Assembly: GCA_011523845.1 (NCBI GenBank)
Contig: WTFV01000042.1
Coordinates: forward strand, 1-60,453
Direction: 5' to 3'
DNA: 60,453 bases
From: Acidobacteriota bacterium
Lineage (GTDB): Bacteria; Acidobacteriota; Vicinamibacteria; Vicinamibacterales; UBA8438
Positions 50,307 to 60,453 of the stretch are shown here, piece by piece; positions within the stretch are counted from its first letter, which is position 1, and each line of letters starts with the position of its first letter. The position numbers and the translations under genes are program-made. The notes under the pieces are model-generated. The model was not told the origin of the DNA. It saw only the letters and a program-made list of their open reading frames with translations, and did not search any database.

Positions 50307-50354
50307 GCTTCTGCCGGCTCTGCCGGATCCAGCCTTCCCGCAGGGAAAAATGTT

Positions 50355-50388
50355 GGGTGAGCGACCCCGGAACCGGGGTCGCTCACCC
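50355..50388 (-). terminator. 16-bp hairpin followed by a T-run on the minus strand
   Basis: GGGTGAGCGACCCCGG and CCGGGGTCGCTCACCC flank AA. On the minus strand it is followed by AACATTTTT, like an intrinsic terminator, although no minus-strand gene ends just before it. It may insulate the Fic promoter region or end an unannotated transcript. Confidence 0.5.
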
Positions 50389-50448
50389 CTCTGATCTCCG
50401 ATCTCCGGGTGTGTTCTGTACTGGGTGCACTAACGTGCGTCTCCTGGT

Positions 50449-50464
50449 GCAACGTTGCAACGTT
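50449..50464. promoter_or_regulatory. tandem GCAACGTT octamers
   Basis: Two adjacent copies of GCAACGTT; the first with the next two bases forms a 10-bp palindrome. GGTGCACT-type sequences recur nearby at about 50425 and 50677. Probable protein-binding sites. Confidence 0.4.
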
Positions 50465-50809
50465 CTTGCGGTTTCCGTCGGGCTCTCGCGAGCTGGCGCT
50501 GGAGGTCTTGTCGGGCGTGCCTGCCGCCTTGCCCCTTCTGCTTGTAACCAGGCTGCTTTCAGGTGTTTGGCGTGTCCGGCCTGGACGTCTGCGGGGTCGT
50601 GATCCCCTAACCTTCCTGCTGATGGGGGACGTGTTCGGGCGGGCTCTCGGAGCGGTTTCGGCGTGCATGTTCACGGTGCACTGTCGTGCGTGTGTTTCGA
50701 GGGGGCGTTTCTGCACCTGTAGAGCCGGTATCGGGCCCGTCAATGAACCCGATCTCGACCCCAGTTCGATTTTCCGGGTTTTCCGTCCGGATCGGACTGT
50801 TGCGTCACA

Positions 50810-50823
50810 GTGCACTAGTGCAC
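50810..50823. promoter_or_regulatory. perfect 14-bp palindrome before the RHH gene
   Basis: GTGCACTAGTGCAC lies about 70 nt before the ribbon-helix-helix gene at 50894 and is a good candidate for its own operator. The GTGCACT core also appears in element A. Confidence 0.55.
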
Positions 50824-50893
50824 CGTCGGGACCGTCGTGCTTTCTGGTGTCGGGACGCGTCCTGGCGGCGTCTGTCCGGAGGTTGCCGTGGGC

Positions 50894-51367
50894 ATGAAGC
50901 GGGTGGTCGTGTTCCTTCCGTCGGAGGCCGTCAAGGCTTGCGACACTGTTGCGCAACGGTATGGCTCGAATCGTTCCGAGGTAGTGCGCCTCGCGCTGAC
51001 GGAGGGCATGCCCGGGGCGGTGCAGGCTCTGCAGGCTCTGCGGGCGGCTCGTCTCGTGGAGTCCGCCGAGGCCGGTGTTGTTGGTGTCCGTCCGGTTGCC
51101 GGAGCGCGGCGGCCGGGGCGTGGCCGTCGGAGGAAGGTGCTGGATCCGGACCAGGCGGTCTCGGCGCTGGTCGATTACGGCCGCGCGGTGCGTGAGGCCG
51201 ATCCCCGGATGCCCGAGGCTGCCGTGAGTGCGAGCGTCCGGGTGCATGGTCAGGTGATCGGCGTTGCCGCCGACGATCTGGAGGATGTGGTCCTGCAGGT
51301 CCTCTCGCAGCTGTTCGGGGACCCCCAGGTCGAGTCGGTCGCCGATCCGTCGCAGCCGCCGGAGTAG
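50894..51367 (+). CDS. ribbon-helix-helix (CopG-type) regulator
   Basis: In the 157-residue protein the N-terminal MKRVVVFLPSEAVKACDTVA QRYGSNRSEVVRLALTEGM is a clear RHH fold (strand, then two helices). A basic linker (GARRPGRGRRRKV) and a helical C-terminus with VSASVRVHGQVIGVAADDLE DVVLQVLSQLFG follow. GGAGG lies 11 nt before the ATG; an in-frame GTG at 50888 is 5 nt from it. The palindrome at 50810-50823 and the promoter elements nearby suggest autoregulation and possibly control of ssb and fic. Confidence 0.75.
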   Translation: MKRVVVFLPSEAVKACDTVAQRYGSNRSEVVRLALTEGMPGAVQALQALRAARLVESAEAGVVGVRPVAGARRPGRGRRRKVLDPDQAVSALVDYGRAVREADPRMPEAAVSASVRVHGQVIGVAADDLEDVVLQVLSQLFGDPQVESVADPSQPPE

Positions 51368-51443
51368 CCGGGTGGGGTAGCCGGTCCGCGCGTGCGGAGT
51401 TGGCGTCGGGCGCTCCGGGCTCTTCGAGAGGGAAGGTTATTCG

Positions 51444-51767
51444 ATGGCGTTGCAGCCTGTCTGGGAACCGGACGCCGAGGCGCTGGACCGAACGCTCAAG
51501 CTGCGGCTGTCGGAACGCCAGGTCGAGCAGGTCGATCTGGCCGTGGCGGAGTTCCGGATGTCCCGCTCCTGGATCCTCCGCGAGTGCATCGCGCTCGGCT
51601 TCCCGTTGTTCGTCGAGCGCGTGCGCCAGCGGCGCGCCGCCGGTCTGGTGCCGCGCGGCGAGTACCAGAACCCGGACGTCGCTGGTCCGCGGCGCGGGCC
51701 GCGCTCGGACGGCCGGCGGGCGGATCGCTGGGTCGCTCCCCCGGTTCGACGGGGCAGCGGGGATTGA
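51444..51767 (+). CDS. ribbon-helix-helix DNA-binding protein
   Basis: A 107-residue protein with the RHH segment TLKLRLSERQVEQVDLAVAE FRMSRSWILRECIALGF. A basic tail ([15 protein letters not shown]) follows. GGGAAGG precedes the ATG. Promoter element C lies 58 nt after its stop and reads away from it. It is probably co-transcribed with the RHH gene upstream. Confidence 0.7.
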   Translation: MALQPVWEPDAEALDRTLKLRLSERQVEQVDLAVAEFRMSRSWILRECIALGFPLFVERVRQRRAAGLVPRGEYQNPDVAGPRRGPRSDGRRADRWVAPPVRRGSGD

Positions 51768-51824
51768 TCTCTCGGGTTCGCAGGACGTGCTCGGCGGATC
51801 GCCAGGAATGGCCTTGGTCTGTGC

Positions 51825-51868
51825 GGTACCGAGAAGTGTACTTCTCTGTGCCGCACGGACTATTAGAC
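51825..51868 (+). promoter_or_regulatory. promoter-operator element C
   Basis: GGTACC, GAGAAGT-GT-ACTTCTC, TGTGCC and ATTAGAC occur in the same order as in elements A and B, with 16 bp between ACTTCT and ATTAGA. It reads rightwards into the non-coding repeat tract rather than into a recognised gene. Confidence 0.7.
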
Positions 51869-51930
51869 GTCGGATTTGCGCATTTGGTTCCCGGGCGGGG
51901 CGTTTTTGTGGTTCTCTCTCCGGGTCTGCC

Positions 51931-52000
51931 GGGGCGCTGCTCTCGGTGCGTACGGCCACGTGTTTCGGGGCGCTGCTCTCGGTGCGTACGGCCAGGTGTC
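51931..52000 (+). repeat. tandem repeat of 36-bp period
   Basis: A 33-bp unit beginning GGGGCGCTGCTCTCGGTGCG (51931) recurs at 51967 with one mismatch. A partial third copy (GGGGGCGCT) follows at about 52001. Confidence 0.75.
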
Positions 52001-52449
52001 CGGGGGCGCTTTACTGTGTGCCTCCGTGCAAGTGTGTTCCTCTGGTGAGTCCGGCGTCGCCGGTACTCGTGTCTGCCGTCCTGAGCGGCGGGTCACTCGG
52101 TGCGTCAGGGTAGTGTCATGCTGCTCGTTGTGGACTGCGGTCGGGTTGGCACGCCTCCCTGTGCGTGTCTTCGTCGGCTGCATCCGCTGGGTTGCGTGGC
52201 GTGATGCGACCGGTGCGCTCTTCTCTCCGGTGCGTCCGCGGCGCTGCCGGAACTGTCGTGAAGCGTCCGGTGAAGTGCGCTTCTCGGTGGGCAGGCCGTG
52301 TCCTCCGGCGTCTGGTCCTGCTCTCCACTTCGTGGAGACCTGCGGGGTGTTGCCTGGGCCTGTCCTTGCCGTGACGTGCTGGACGGGCGTCCCGGGGGCG
52401 TGCTGCCGGGTGCGTGCCGGGCGGGGCGCTGCTCGGTGCACGACGCATT

Positions 52450-52486
52450 CTGTAGGGAGCGTTCCACGTGCTGTAGGGAGCGTTCC
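52450..52486 (+). repeat. tandem 16-mer of 21-bp period
   Basis: CTGTAGGGAGCGTTCC occurs at 52450-52465 and again at 52471-52486. It lies inside the dispersed-repeat tract. Confidence 0.7.
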
Positions 52487-52532
52487 TTGTGGTGCGTGTC
52501 GAAAGAAGGCCGCTCGGTGCGTGGGCCGTGCT

Positions 52533-52740
52533 CTATCCGTGCAGCGTCGCGTCGGCTTGGATTGCCGGTTCGATGGTCACGGCCGTCCCGCTGATCGAGA
52601 CCAGCAGCATCGAGCCGCGCTTGCTGATCACCTCGTAGTCGACGTCGACGCCGATGACGGCGTTCGCCCCGAGGCCGCCGGCGACCTCTATCGGGCGGAT
52701 GCGCATCCCTTCGACGTGGCTCGTTGTGGTCAGGATATGA
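52533..52740 (-). pseudogene. YbjQ/UPF0145-type protein with a central deletion
   Basis: The frame reads [13 protein letters not shown], then directly [18 protein letters not shown] and [17 protein letters not shown], ending TAG. These are the first strand and the second half of the pentameric YbjQ family. About 40 residues that normally lie between them are missing, and no ATG or GTG precedes the first strand. It is probably a relic with an in-frame deletion. Confidence 0.6.
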
Positions 52741-52980
52741 CCGGCAGCGTACCGCCCGGTGGCCGGCGGCCTGCTTGGTGCGTGCGGAGGGTCCGTTCCG
52801 CTCGGTGCGGACTCGCTTGCGGCTCGGTGCCTGTTGATGGCGTCTTCCGCCGGGTGCGTCTTCCTGCTCGGTGCGCGGACAGCGTCTTCGCTCTGACGGG
52901 CGGCGTGCGGACCGCTGGGTCAGTGTTCCGGTACGACGCGGTGACCGGCCATGATCCGTGTGTTTGCCCGGAAGGGGGGG

Positions 52981-53391
52981 TCAGCGGATGGCGAGGACTG
53001 GCCCTTCCGGATGGCGCGGCGCCAGCCTGCGGTTCTTGCAGTCGGCAATCAGGTCGAGTATTTCGAGTACGGTCTGTCCGATCAGGACCTGGCTTCCGGC
53101 CGGTCCTACGATGGCTTCGGTCCGCGTGGCCAGGTCTCCTATCTCGATGGTGACGTCGGTCAGGGGCCGTTCCTCGCGGCGTTCATCTGCGTAGACGACT
53201 GTTCTCGTTCCCCAGTGTTGGAGCCCCAGCTGCGTCGCGATCTCTTCGGGGATTACGAGGCTTACGGCTCCGGTGTCGACGACCCCTTCGGTCGTCGTTC
53301 GTCGGACGTCTCCTTCGGCCAGCAGTCCGAGGCGTACGGCTCCGCGGTCGTCTCTGTTCTCCAGGGTTACGCTGGCTCGAATCTCTCCCAT
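52981..53391 (-). CDS. clan AA (retropepsin-like) aspartic protease
   Basis: The 136-residue protein carries the catalytic motif GVVDTGAVSLVIP (Asp39), a central VYADERREERPLTDVTIEIG and a C-terminal VGPAGSQVLIGQTVLEILDL, typical of the single-domain bacterial retropepsin fold, which works as a homodimer. GGAGG stands 9 nt before the ATG at 53391; an ATG at 53397 is also possible. The gene is isolated inside the dispersed-repeat tract. Family members are often near transport or toxin-antitoxin-like loci; the substrate is unknown. Confidence 0.8.
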   Translation of the reverse strand: MGEIRASVTLENRDDRGAVRLGLLAEGDVRRTTTEGVVDTGAVSLVIPEEIATQLGLQHWGTRTVVYADERREERPLTDVTIEIGDLATRTEAIVGPAGSQVLIGQTVLEILDLIADCKNRRLAPRHPEGPVLAIR

Positions 53392-53576
53392 CGCCATGGT
53401 CCTCCGATTGTGATGCATTCGGACCTGCAGGTGCAACGTCCTGTTGTCGTTTCCGATACTGGTCCGGCGGCGTTCCGCTCGGCGCCTGGGGACTGCATGT
53501 CCTGCTCGGCGCCGGCAGCGCCCGGTGTCCTGGTGATGCGCTCCGCTCGGTGCGTGTTCCCGCTCGGTGGGCGCGG

Positions 53577-54016
53577 TCAGTGTACCGTTTCGGCGGGTTC
53601 GAGAATCTCGATGGAGGCGGCCAGCCGGTCGATGGTCGCCCGCTCGACGCCCTCCTCGTCGGGTCCGTCGCGTTCGTCGTCCGGCACCGGCATGCCGATC
53701 AGCTCGTGGATGCGCACGCTCAGCGCCAGGCAGACGGTTCTTGGTCCGGTGGGGAAGTCGGTTTCGGCGAACGGGTAGTGCAACTCGTAGAACGGCTTGT
53801 CCTTGCTGATGGTGCGCCGGGTGCGCACGACGGCCTTGCCGTCGATCCGGACGCGGTTATCGCGTCCATGAGCTGGTCGACCGGACCGCTCGGTGTCGGG
53901 GTTCTCTCGTTCATCTCGTCCAGGTCCGCGCGGTCGAAGGTGGAGTAGCGTTCGAACAGGGCGAAGAGCGTCAGTTTCAGGACCGTGGCGTCCTCGACGG
54001 TGAGTGCTCGTGGCAT
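53577..54016 (-). pseudogene. unknown-family gene, copy 1, one-base frameshift
   Basis: The N-terminal frame reads MPRALTVEDATVLKLTLFAL FERYSTFDRADLDE to DQLMDAI at about 53860. The continuation NRVRIDGKAVVRTRR ... ERATIDRLAASIEILEPAETVH is in the next frame. Restoring one base gives about 146 residues. It parallels copy 2 at 56361-56791 throughout (ATVLKL/ATILKL, DAINRVR/DAINRLR, RLAASIEI/RLAATIEI). It lies downstream of the RecD2 gene. Family unknown. Confidence 0.65.
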
Positions 54017-54068
54017 GCCGTTTACCCCCCGGTGCGCGCCGGCGCATGGTTCGAGCTGCGGCCGGATC

Positions 54069-56351
<2,283 letters not shown>

Positions 56352-56360
56352 TGCCTTCGG

Positions 56361-56791
56361 TCAGTGGACCGTTGCTGGCCGTTCGATGATTTCGATGGTA
56401 GCGGCCAGCCGTTCGACTGTCGCCGGGTCGATGTCCTTCGGGACCTCGTCCCTGGGCGCCGGCGGTAGCCGCAACAGCTGTCTCAGGCGTTCGTACAGGG
56501 CCTGGCAGACGGCCTGCGCTTCTCCGGCCAGGTGCGTGTCCTCGAGCGGGTAGTCGAACTCGTAGCGCGTCTTGCCGTTCCTGGTGGTCGGGAACGTCCG
56601 CACGACGGGCTGGCCGTCGACGCGCAGGCGGTTGATGGCGTCCATCGCCTCGCCCGTGGGCCACGGCGGCGTGGGTACGCCGCGTCCATGATCTTCGTCT
56701 CGGCGCGTGTCGTCGTGCCGTAGCCCTCGAGCACCGCGAAGATGGCGAGCTTCAGGATGGTCGCGTCGTTGACGCTCAGCGTTCGGGGCAT
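56361..56791 (-). pseudogene. unknown-family gene, copy 2, one-base frameshift
   Basis: It starts MPRTLSVNDATILKLAIFAV LEGYGTTTRAETKIMDA. The frame changes at about 56680 and continues VPTPPWPTGEAMDAINRLRV DGQPVV ... PATVERLAATIEIIERPATVH. Its frameshift lies about 15 codons earlier than the one in copy 1, so the two are independent events or errors. It is immediately upstream of the helicase (9-nt gap). Family unknown. Confidence 0.65.
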
Positions 56792-57122
56792 GCGGTCTTC
56801 GTGGTGTTGAACGCTCGGGCCGTTGCCGGTGGTGTTCACCGAGTGTAGGGATGGGCTTGGCTCGCCAGCAGCTGTTCGAGCCAGTCGTCGATGCGGGCCG
56901 CGGCGGCGCGGGTGGATGATCCGCAGGTACTTGCGTCCGCGCCGGCGCCGTGAGGAGTTCCAGGTGCGGGGAGGGCGTCAAGACAGCACGAGCCCGAGGA
57001 TGCCCCAGGCCAGCCACCGGCCGGCGAATCGGAACCGGACCCGTAGACCGCTGTGGCGATGAAACCGCCCGCTCCGGCAGGCGCGACCCGCCCCGAAGCG
57101 GCTACCCCTACTCTCCGGTCCC
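56792..57122 (-). other. 331-nt stretch with a possible gene relic
   Basis: On the minus strand STRAAAARIDDWLEQLLASQ AHPYTR ends in TGA at about 56844. It weakly resembles the C-terminal SRLDEWLRNLAAVK of the neighbouring helicase. It may be the end of a lost duplicate. Nothing else is supported, apart from the -10 box at 57109-57114. Confidence 0.25.
57109..57114 (+). promoter_or_regulatory. TACTCT -10 box of a leaderless gene
   Basis: The box ends 8 nt before the ATG at 57123, and no Shine-Dalgarno is visible. Confidence 0.4.
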
Positions 57123-57500
57123 ATGCAGTCTCCGACCGCGACGTGCCAGTACCGCACGAAGCGCTCCGCTGACCGAACGCTGTTCACCACGTTCATGCGC
57201 TGCGGCGAAGGCGACGCGACCAAGCGCAACGCGCATCTGTGCGAACGTTGCGGTCGCCAACCGATGCTGGTCCTCGATCACGTCGGTATGGCCGTTGCCT
57301 TCGACGGCGATGGCCAGCTCCACTGGGACGCAGTCGTCACTTTGTCCGACCGCGTGACACGGTCGCTGGCGCGTCGAGCGGCGCAGCGCGAGTACCTGCT
57401 GCTGCAGACTGCGCGACCCGTCCGCCGCGGGCCGGGTCCCGAGCTGGCGCGACCCGAGAGCGGCGGTCGGGCTCGACCATCCGCGGGCTTCGTCACTGCC
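57123..57500 (+). CDS. CxxC protein of uncertain length
   Basis: The first 100 residues look genuine: CQYRTKRSADRTLFTTFMRC GEG, HLCERCGRQPMLVLDHVGMA and DAVVTLSDRVTRSLARRAAQ REYLLLQTA. The frame then stays open to 59138, but beyond about 57500 it overlaps the well-supported nuclease gene on the other strand. I therefore end it provisionally there; the true end cannot be seen. The CxxC module may bind zinc. Confidence 0.35.
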
Positions 57501-58985
57501 TCACTCGCGCGCGATCACCGCAGCCCGCAGTTCCATCAGGTGCTCCGCCTTGATCGGTGTCGCCCCGGTCACGGTCACTGCATCGGTCCATTCCGGTGCT
57601 GGCTCTCCGAATGCGGAGTATGCCTCGGCCAGCGCGTCCCGCAGCTCGAGCAGATGCGTGCGACTGACCGATGTCACACCGGGCGTCAAGGCCGCGTCTG
57701 TCCAGGGAAATGCCGCCAATCCCGGTGCCCTTCGCAGCGCGTCAACTCGCATACGCAGCTCCGTGAAGTGAATGGCCTTGACCGGCGTCACCCCAGGCCG
57801 GAGCGGATCGTCGGTGAACGCCGTCGGCGTCAGGTCCGCGATGATCGAGAATCGCGTGGCCCCGACGCTCGGGTTGCCGGCGGCGTCTTGTGCGGCTGCG
57901 GCGGGGACGTCAACAGTCACGAGACCCGATGCGGCAGGAGTCACCGTCGCGGTGTAGCTCGCATCGTTTCCTTGCAGTTGGGAAGCGCGGCCGTTCCCGA
58001 CGATCATGTCGTCGAGATCGAAGCCGGTCACGGTCTCGGAGAACGTAACCGTGACCGTGAAGGGTCCACTCACCGGTGCGATGGCGTTTGTGCTGATCGC
58101 GACCGTCGGGGGCGTGGTGTCGGCGTCCACGCAGTTGAGCTCCCCCCCTCCTTCCGCCAGCAGAACGGCGAGCGCGTCGCGTTCGGCAGGGTCGACGCTC
58201 AACCCGTATTCCGCCTTGACCGCGATGACGCGCTGCGCGAACCAGGGCCCGTGTCGGGTCGGCATCCACTCGGCGGCGTCGCGGTCACTCTTCTCCACCT
58301 GGTTCACCGTCGGATCCGCGATCGTGAGGTTGTCGAGATCGCTTGCGATGTCCCGTCGCCGCGCGTCGGCGATTCCGCTGTCGTGCGCCTCGGCAAGGGC
58401 AACGATGTGTTCGATATCGGTTGCGGCGGTCCCTGCCGGGGTGATGTCGAACGCGATGCACGAGTACGGCGTATAGACCTGCCCGCCGGACTACATCGTC
58501 GGCGGCAGTGCCGCGATGATGTCGTCTTCCAGGCTGGTGTACCCCGAGCCGAAAGCGGCGCGGTCGTAACCATCCCGCGGCTGCTCGTTGCAGACCCGCA
58601 AGCCGCGCCAGGTCTCGGCGTCCGCCGGGCAACCCTCCGGGGCCACCGGCTCCACGGTCGGAATGTAGCCGTTCGGGTTCGAGGCGGAGTCACAGGCGAT
58701 GCCGTCGTTGTCCGTATCGCTCGATCGGCCGCGCTGCAACCACTCGTAGATGATGCCGGTTCCGTCACGGTCGTCCTGGTAGGCGGGGAGCCTCAGTCCC
58801 TCATCGCGACCCTCCGCTTCGGAACATGTCAGGTCGCCGTTACCGTTGGCGTCCCAGTACGAGAATTCATCACGCGTTTGGGCTGCCGCCGGCGGTGCCG
58901 GAAGCAGCACCAGAGCGGTGACCAGGGCTGCGGTGATTCGGGTGAAGGTAAGCCGCATCATGTGTCCCGGCGAGCTGTTCCCCAT
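57501..58985 (-). pseudogene. secreted HNH (GmrSD-C/DUF1524-type) nuclease with Ig-like domain, amber-interrupted
   Basis: One frame runs from the ATG at 58985 (GTG/ATG alternatives near 58961) to 57501, broken only by TAG at 58491-58493. The N-terminal part has a signal peptide (ITAALVTALVLLPAPPAAAQ) and an excalibur-like acidic module (YWDANGNGDLTC, SSDTDNDGIACDS). After the TAG come the nuclease motifs TDIEHIVALAEAHDSG, LDNLTIADPTVNQ and DRDAAEWMPT. A bacterial Ig-like domain follows (PPTVAIST, FTVTVTFSETVTGFDLDD). Three ELR repeats end it (PGVTPVKAIHFTELR, PGVTSVSRTHLLELR, GATPIKAEHLMELR). TAG is used as a normal stop elsewhere, so this is most likely a nonsense mutation. The second half alone lacks a signal peptide. 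Confidence 0.75.
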
Positions 58986-59521
58986 GGCGGGCAGAGCATA
59001 CCAGACCGCTCGGGCTGCACTGAAGCTGGAGAGCCGAGCCTCGTCCTGGCGGCGTCACGCGCGCGGCGCGTGCCGGATCAGCGCCTCGAAAGGGGTGGCC
59101 GAACGTGGCCGGCTATCTGCGGAACTGTCTGGCCTTGAGCGCCGGCGAGGCGATAGGTAGGTACGCTCTGGAAGACTTGGTCCGGTTGCCGGAGGAGGAG
59201 AATCCCGCCAACGCGGCGTCAATCCGCAACCGGCTCGGACGAGACGCTGACCGTGCTGCGGTTGAGCCTGGCGTCCAGGCCCGCTGTGTGTACGCAGACG
59301 CCGACGGCTCGGGCCCGCCGTAGCGCGTCCATGCGCCGGGTCATCCTCGTGAAGGTCCGGGGCGTTGGGTCGGCGACGACCGGATCATCCCTCACGGATC
59401 GCCGAGCAGCTGCGACCGCGACGGTTGTCATCACCAGCACGGTGGCCGCAGTCCACCCTGGTACGACTGCCATGTGCGGGATTGTGTGCCTCGGCGGGAC
59501 GCGGGGCGGGACCGCGGCTTC
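58986..59521. other. 536-nt stretch without a convincing gene
   Basis: Two weak candidates overlap each other. A plus-strand frame from a GTG at 59105 (AGYLRNCLALSAGEAIGRYA LEDLVRLPEEE) ends at 59323. A minus-strand frame 59219-59473 has a hydrophobic start (VPGWTAATVLVMTTVAVAAA). Neither has a good ribosome-binding site or a recognisable family. Confidence 0.25.
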
Positions 59522-59782
59522 TCAGGCGGACCCCAACCGACCTGTGCAGGGGGAATCCAAGCTCCGCTCGACCGTCTCGAGCCCCAGTCCCAGGACGCGG
59601 CAGACAGCCGCGGCGGTTTCGACGTCCTCGGCAGTGTCGCCCGAGAGTCCGCCCTCGGCCCACGCGTCATAGAAGGCATTCGCGACGCGACGCAGTACTG
59701 CGACGTCGTCAGCGACGCCGGCCGCGAAGATGCTGAGTCTCTCCTGCTCCGATTCGACTGGAACGTTGGGCGGTCTGCACAT
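59522..59782 (-). CDS. small helical hypothetical protein
   Basis: The 86-residue protein starts at the ATG at 59782 behind AGGAG (9-nt spacing). It contains ERLSIFAAGVADDVAVLRRV ANAFYDAWAEGGLSGDTAED VETAAAVCRVLG. Family unknown. Positions 59783-60145 hold nothing I can support. Confidence 0.5.
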   Translation of the reverse strand: MCRPPNVPVESEQERLSIFAAGVADDVAVLRRVANAFYDAWAEGGLSGDTAEDVETAAAVCRVLGLGLETVERSLDSPCTGRLGSA

Positions 59783-60145
59783 GGATACCATCTCCTGTTC
59801 CGTTGCGATCCAGGTGGTTGCGGAGTCTCGCCAGGCCGCCAGGCACGCGAACCGCCAGCGGTCTGCAGGTGACACGTCGGCGACAGCGAAGGCAAGGGAC
59901 GCGCCAATCCCAGGACCGACGAACGGAAGTGGGAAATCCGGCCGTGTGGGTGGGCGATATCGGTGCGTTGCGGTCTCGGCGCGTCAGGAGTGCGCGTCGC
60001 CGGAGGGCAGCGTCTCGTTCCGCAGGAGGCAGAAACGAACACGTCGGCAGTCTGCCCGCGTTGCGATTTGCGCGAACCCGGTCGGTCGAGCGCGCAGGCC
60101 GGGCCGACCGCGTTGCCGGCCACGTGCTCAAAGCAGGATGGCGCC

Positions 60146-60334
60146 TCACTCGCTTGCGGGAGGAAGCGTTTGGCGAGCGACGCGCTCAGCCGGCTGAATG
60201 GATGACATCACCGCGGCGAACATCAGCAGTGGCCAGTCCACGACCAGCATTACCTGGACGCCGCAGAGCAGCCACTCGGTCAGCGTGGCCAGATTGCCCC
60301 GCAGGCTGCGCCCGACCTGATTCTGCACCTCCAT
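60146..60334 (-). CDS. small membrane protein
   Basis: A 62-residue protein with a hydrophobic stretch (LLCGVQVMLVVDWPLLMFAA VM) able to cross the membrane once or twice. A TACTCT box ends 7 nt before the ATG with no Shine-Dalgarno, as in other leaderless candidates here. Positions 60335-60453 hold no further gene. Confidence 0.4.
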   Translation of the reverse strand: MEVQNQVGRSLRGNLATLTEWLLCGVQVMLVVDWPLLMFAAVMSSIQPAERVARQTLPPASE

Positions 60335-60453
60335 GCTGGCTAGAGTAGCGAAGTGGCTTCATGAAGTTCAGCGAAAAGTTGTGGGGCACGGGCAGGGCTG
60401 CCAGGGGGAATGGTGCGCCTGCACCCGCCGCCTTGTTGCGGGCGGGGTTCGAC

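Larger units (their letters stand above)
51942..53554 (+). repeat. dispersed same-strand CTCGGTGCG repeats across a gene-poor tract
   Basis: CTCGGTGC followed mostly by G occurs at 51942, 51978, 52096, 52432, 52513, 52801, 52823, 52867 and 53546, always on the plus strand. Near-matches are at 52773 and 53563. Most copies are preceded by G. The stretch 51869-52532 between these copies has no gene I can support. The YbjQ remnant and the aspartic protease gene each lie, on the minus strand, between neighbouring copies. Confidence 0.65.

Noticed and set aside
57500..59138. Continuation of the plus-strand frame that starts at 57123
   Set aside because: It is antisense to the secreted nuclease, whose domains are clear; only the first 100 or so codons look genuine.

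Overview
The window is about 60 kb of GC-rich DNA (roughly two-thirds G+C) with dense, plasmid- or ICE-like gene content. There are no rRNA or tRNA genes that I can recognise, no CRISPR array and no recognisable insertion sequence. Lipoboxes, signal peptides and VirB-type secretion genes point to a diderm bacterium. The repeated ELR-type C-terminal module of the secreted nuclease near 57.5-59 kb and the two-domain dCTP deaminase recall Acidobacteriota and Proteobacteria, but I cannot assign a taxon from sequence alone. The window looks like part of a conjugative or integrative element: it has VirB8, VirB11 and VirD4 homologues, a tyrosine recombinase, ParB-like proteins, a DnaC-type helicase loader and its own sigma factor. 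It lacks VirB4, VirB6, VirB9 and VirB10 and a recognisable relaxase catalytic domain, so the element probably extends beyond the window.

Layout. 0-4.2 kb: a divergent RpoD-like sigma factor, then a decayed tandem duplication (second sigma tail, two XRE copies) that contains a broken Rpn nuclease gene. 4.2-9.2 kb: a secreted or membrane small protein, then a GrpE-like protein, a lidless Hsp70 and a membrane protein combining a J-like domain, zinc ribbon, TM2 and peptidoglycan-binding domain. Two related palindromic operators next to an XRE regulator tie this block together, and it is the best candidate here for an undescribed system. 9.3-17.6 kb: integrase, ribbon-helix-helix protein, Fic protein, helicase loader and a ParB pair flanked by two paralogues of an unknown family. 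17.6-31.2 kb: mostly minus-strand small accessory genes (many CxxC proteins) with an SRAP/YedK protein, dCTP deaminase, a frameshifted M50 protease, a metallophosphatase and its decayed paralogue, an SSB-like protein with a DDIPF tail, and AlkB.

31.5-47 kb: one long plus-strand operon with VirB8, an unknown protein, the VirD4 coupling protein, a VirB11 ATPase, a tail-anchored coiled-coil protein, a very large polyvalent-type protein, a 996-residue secreted protein and a lipoprotein. 47-52 kb: a classical SSB, a helical protein, a canonical Fic AMPylator, a palindrome-rich intergenic region and two ribbon-helix-helix regulators; three copies of one promoter-operator element lie in this stretch. 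51.8-53.6 kb: a mostly non-coding tract with at least nine same-strand copies of CTCGGTGCG-like 9-mers, carrying a YbjQ remnant and a small aspartic protease. 53.6-57 kb: a RecD2-like helicase between two paralogous, independently frameshifted genes. 57-60.4 kb: a CxxC protein, a secreted HNH-type nuclease interrupted by an amber codon, and two small genes.

Two window-wide patterns matter for reading the annotation. Several starts look leaderless, with a TANNCT -10 box 6-8 nt before ATG. Eight frameshifts in six broken genes all have the sense expected of single-base deletions, so some apparent pseudogenes may be sequencing errors.
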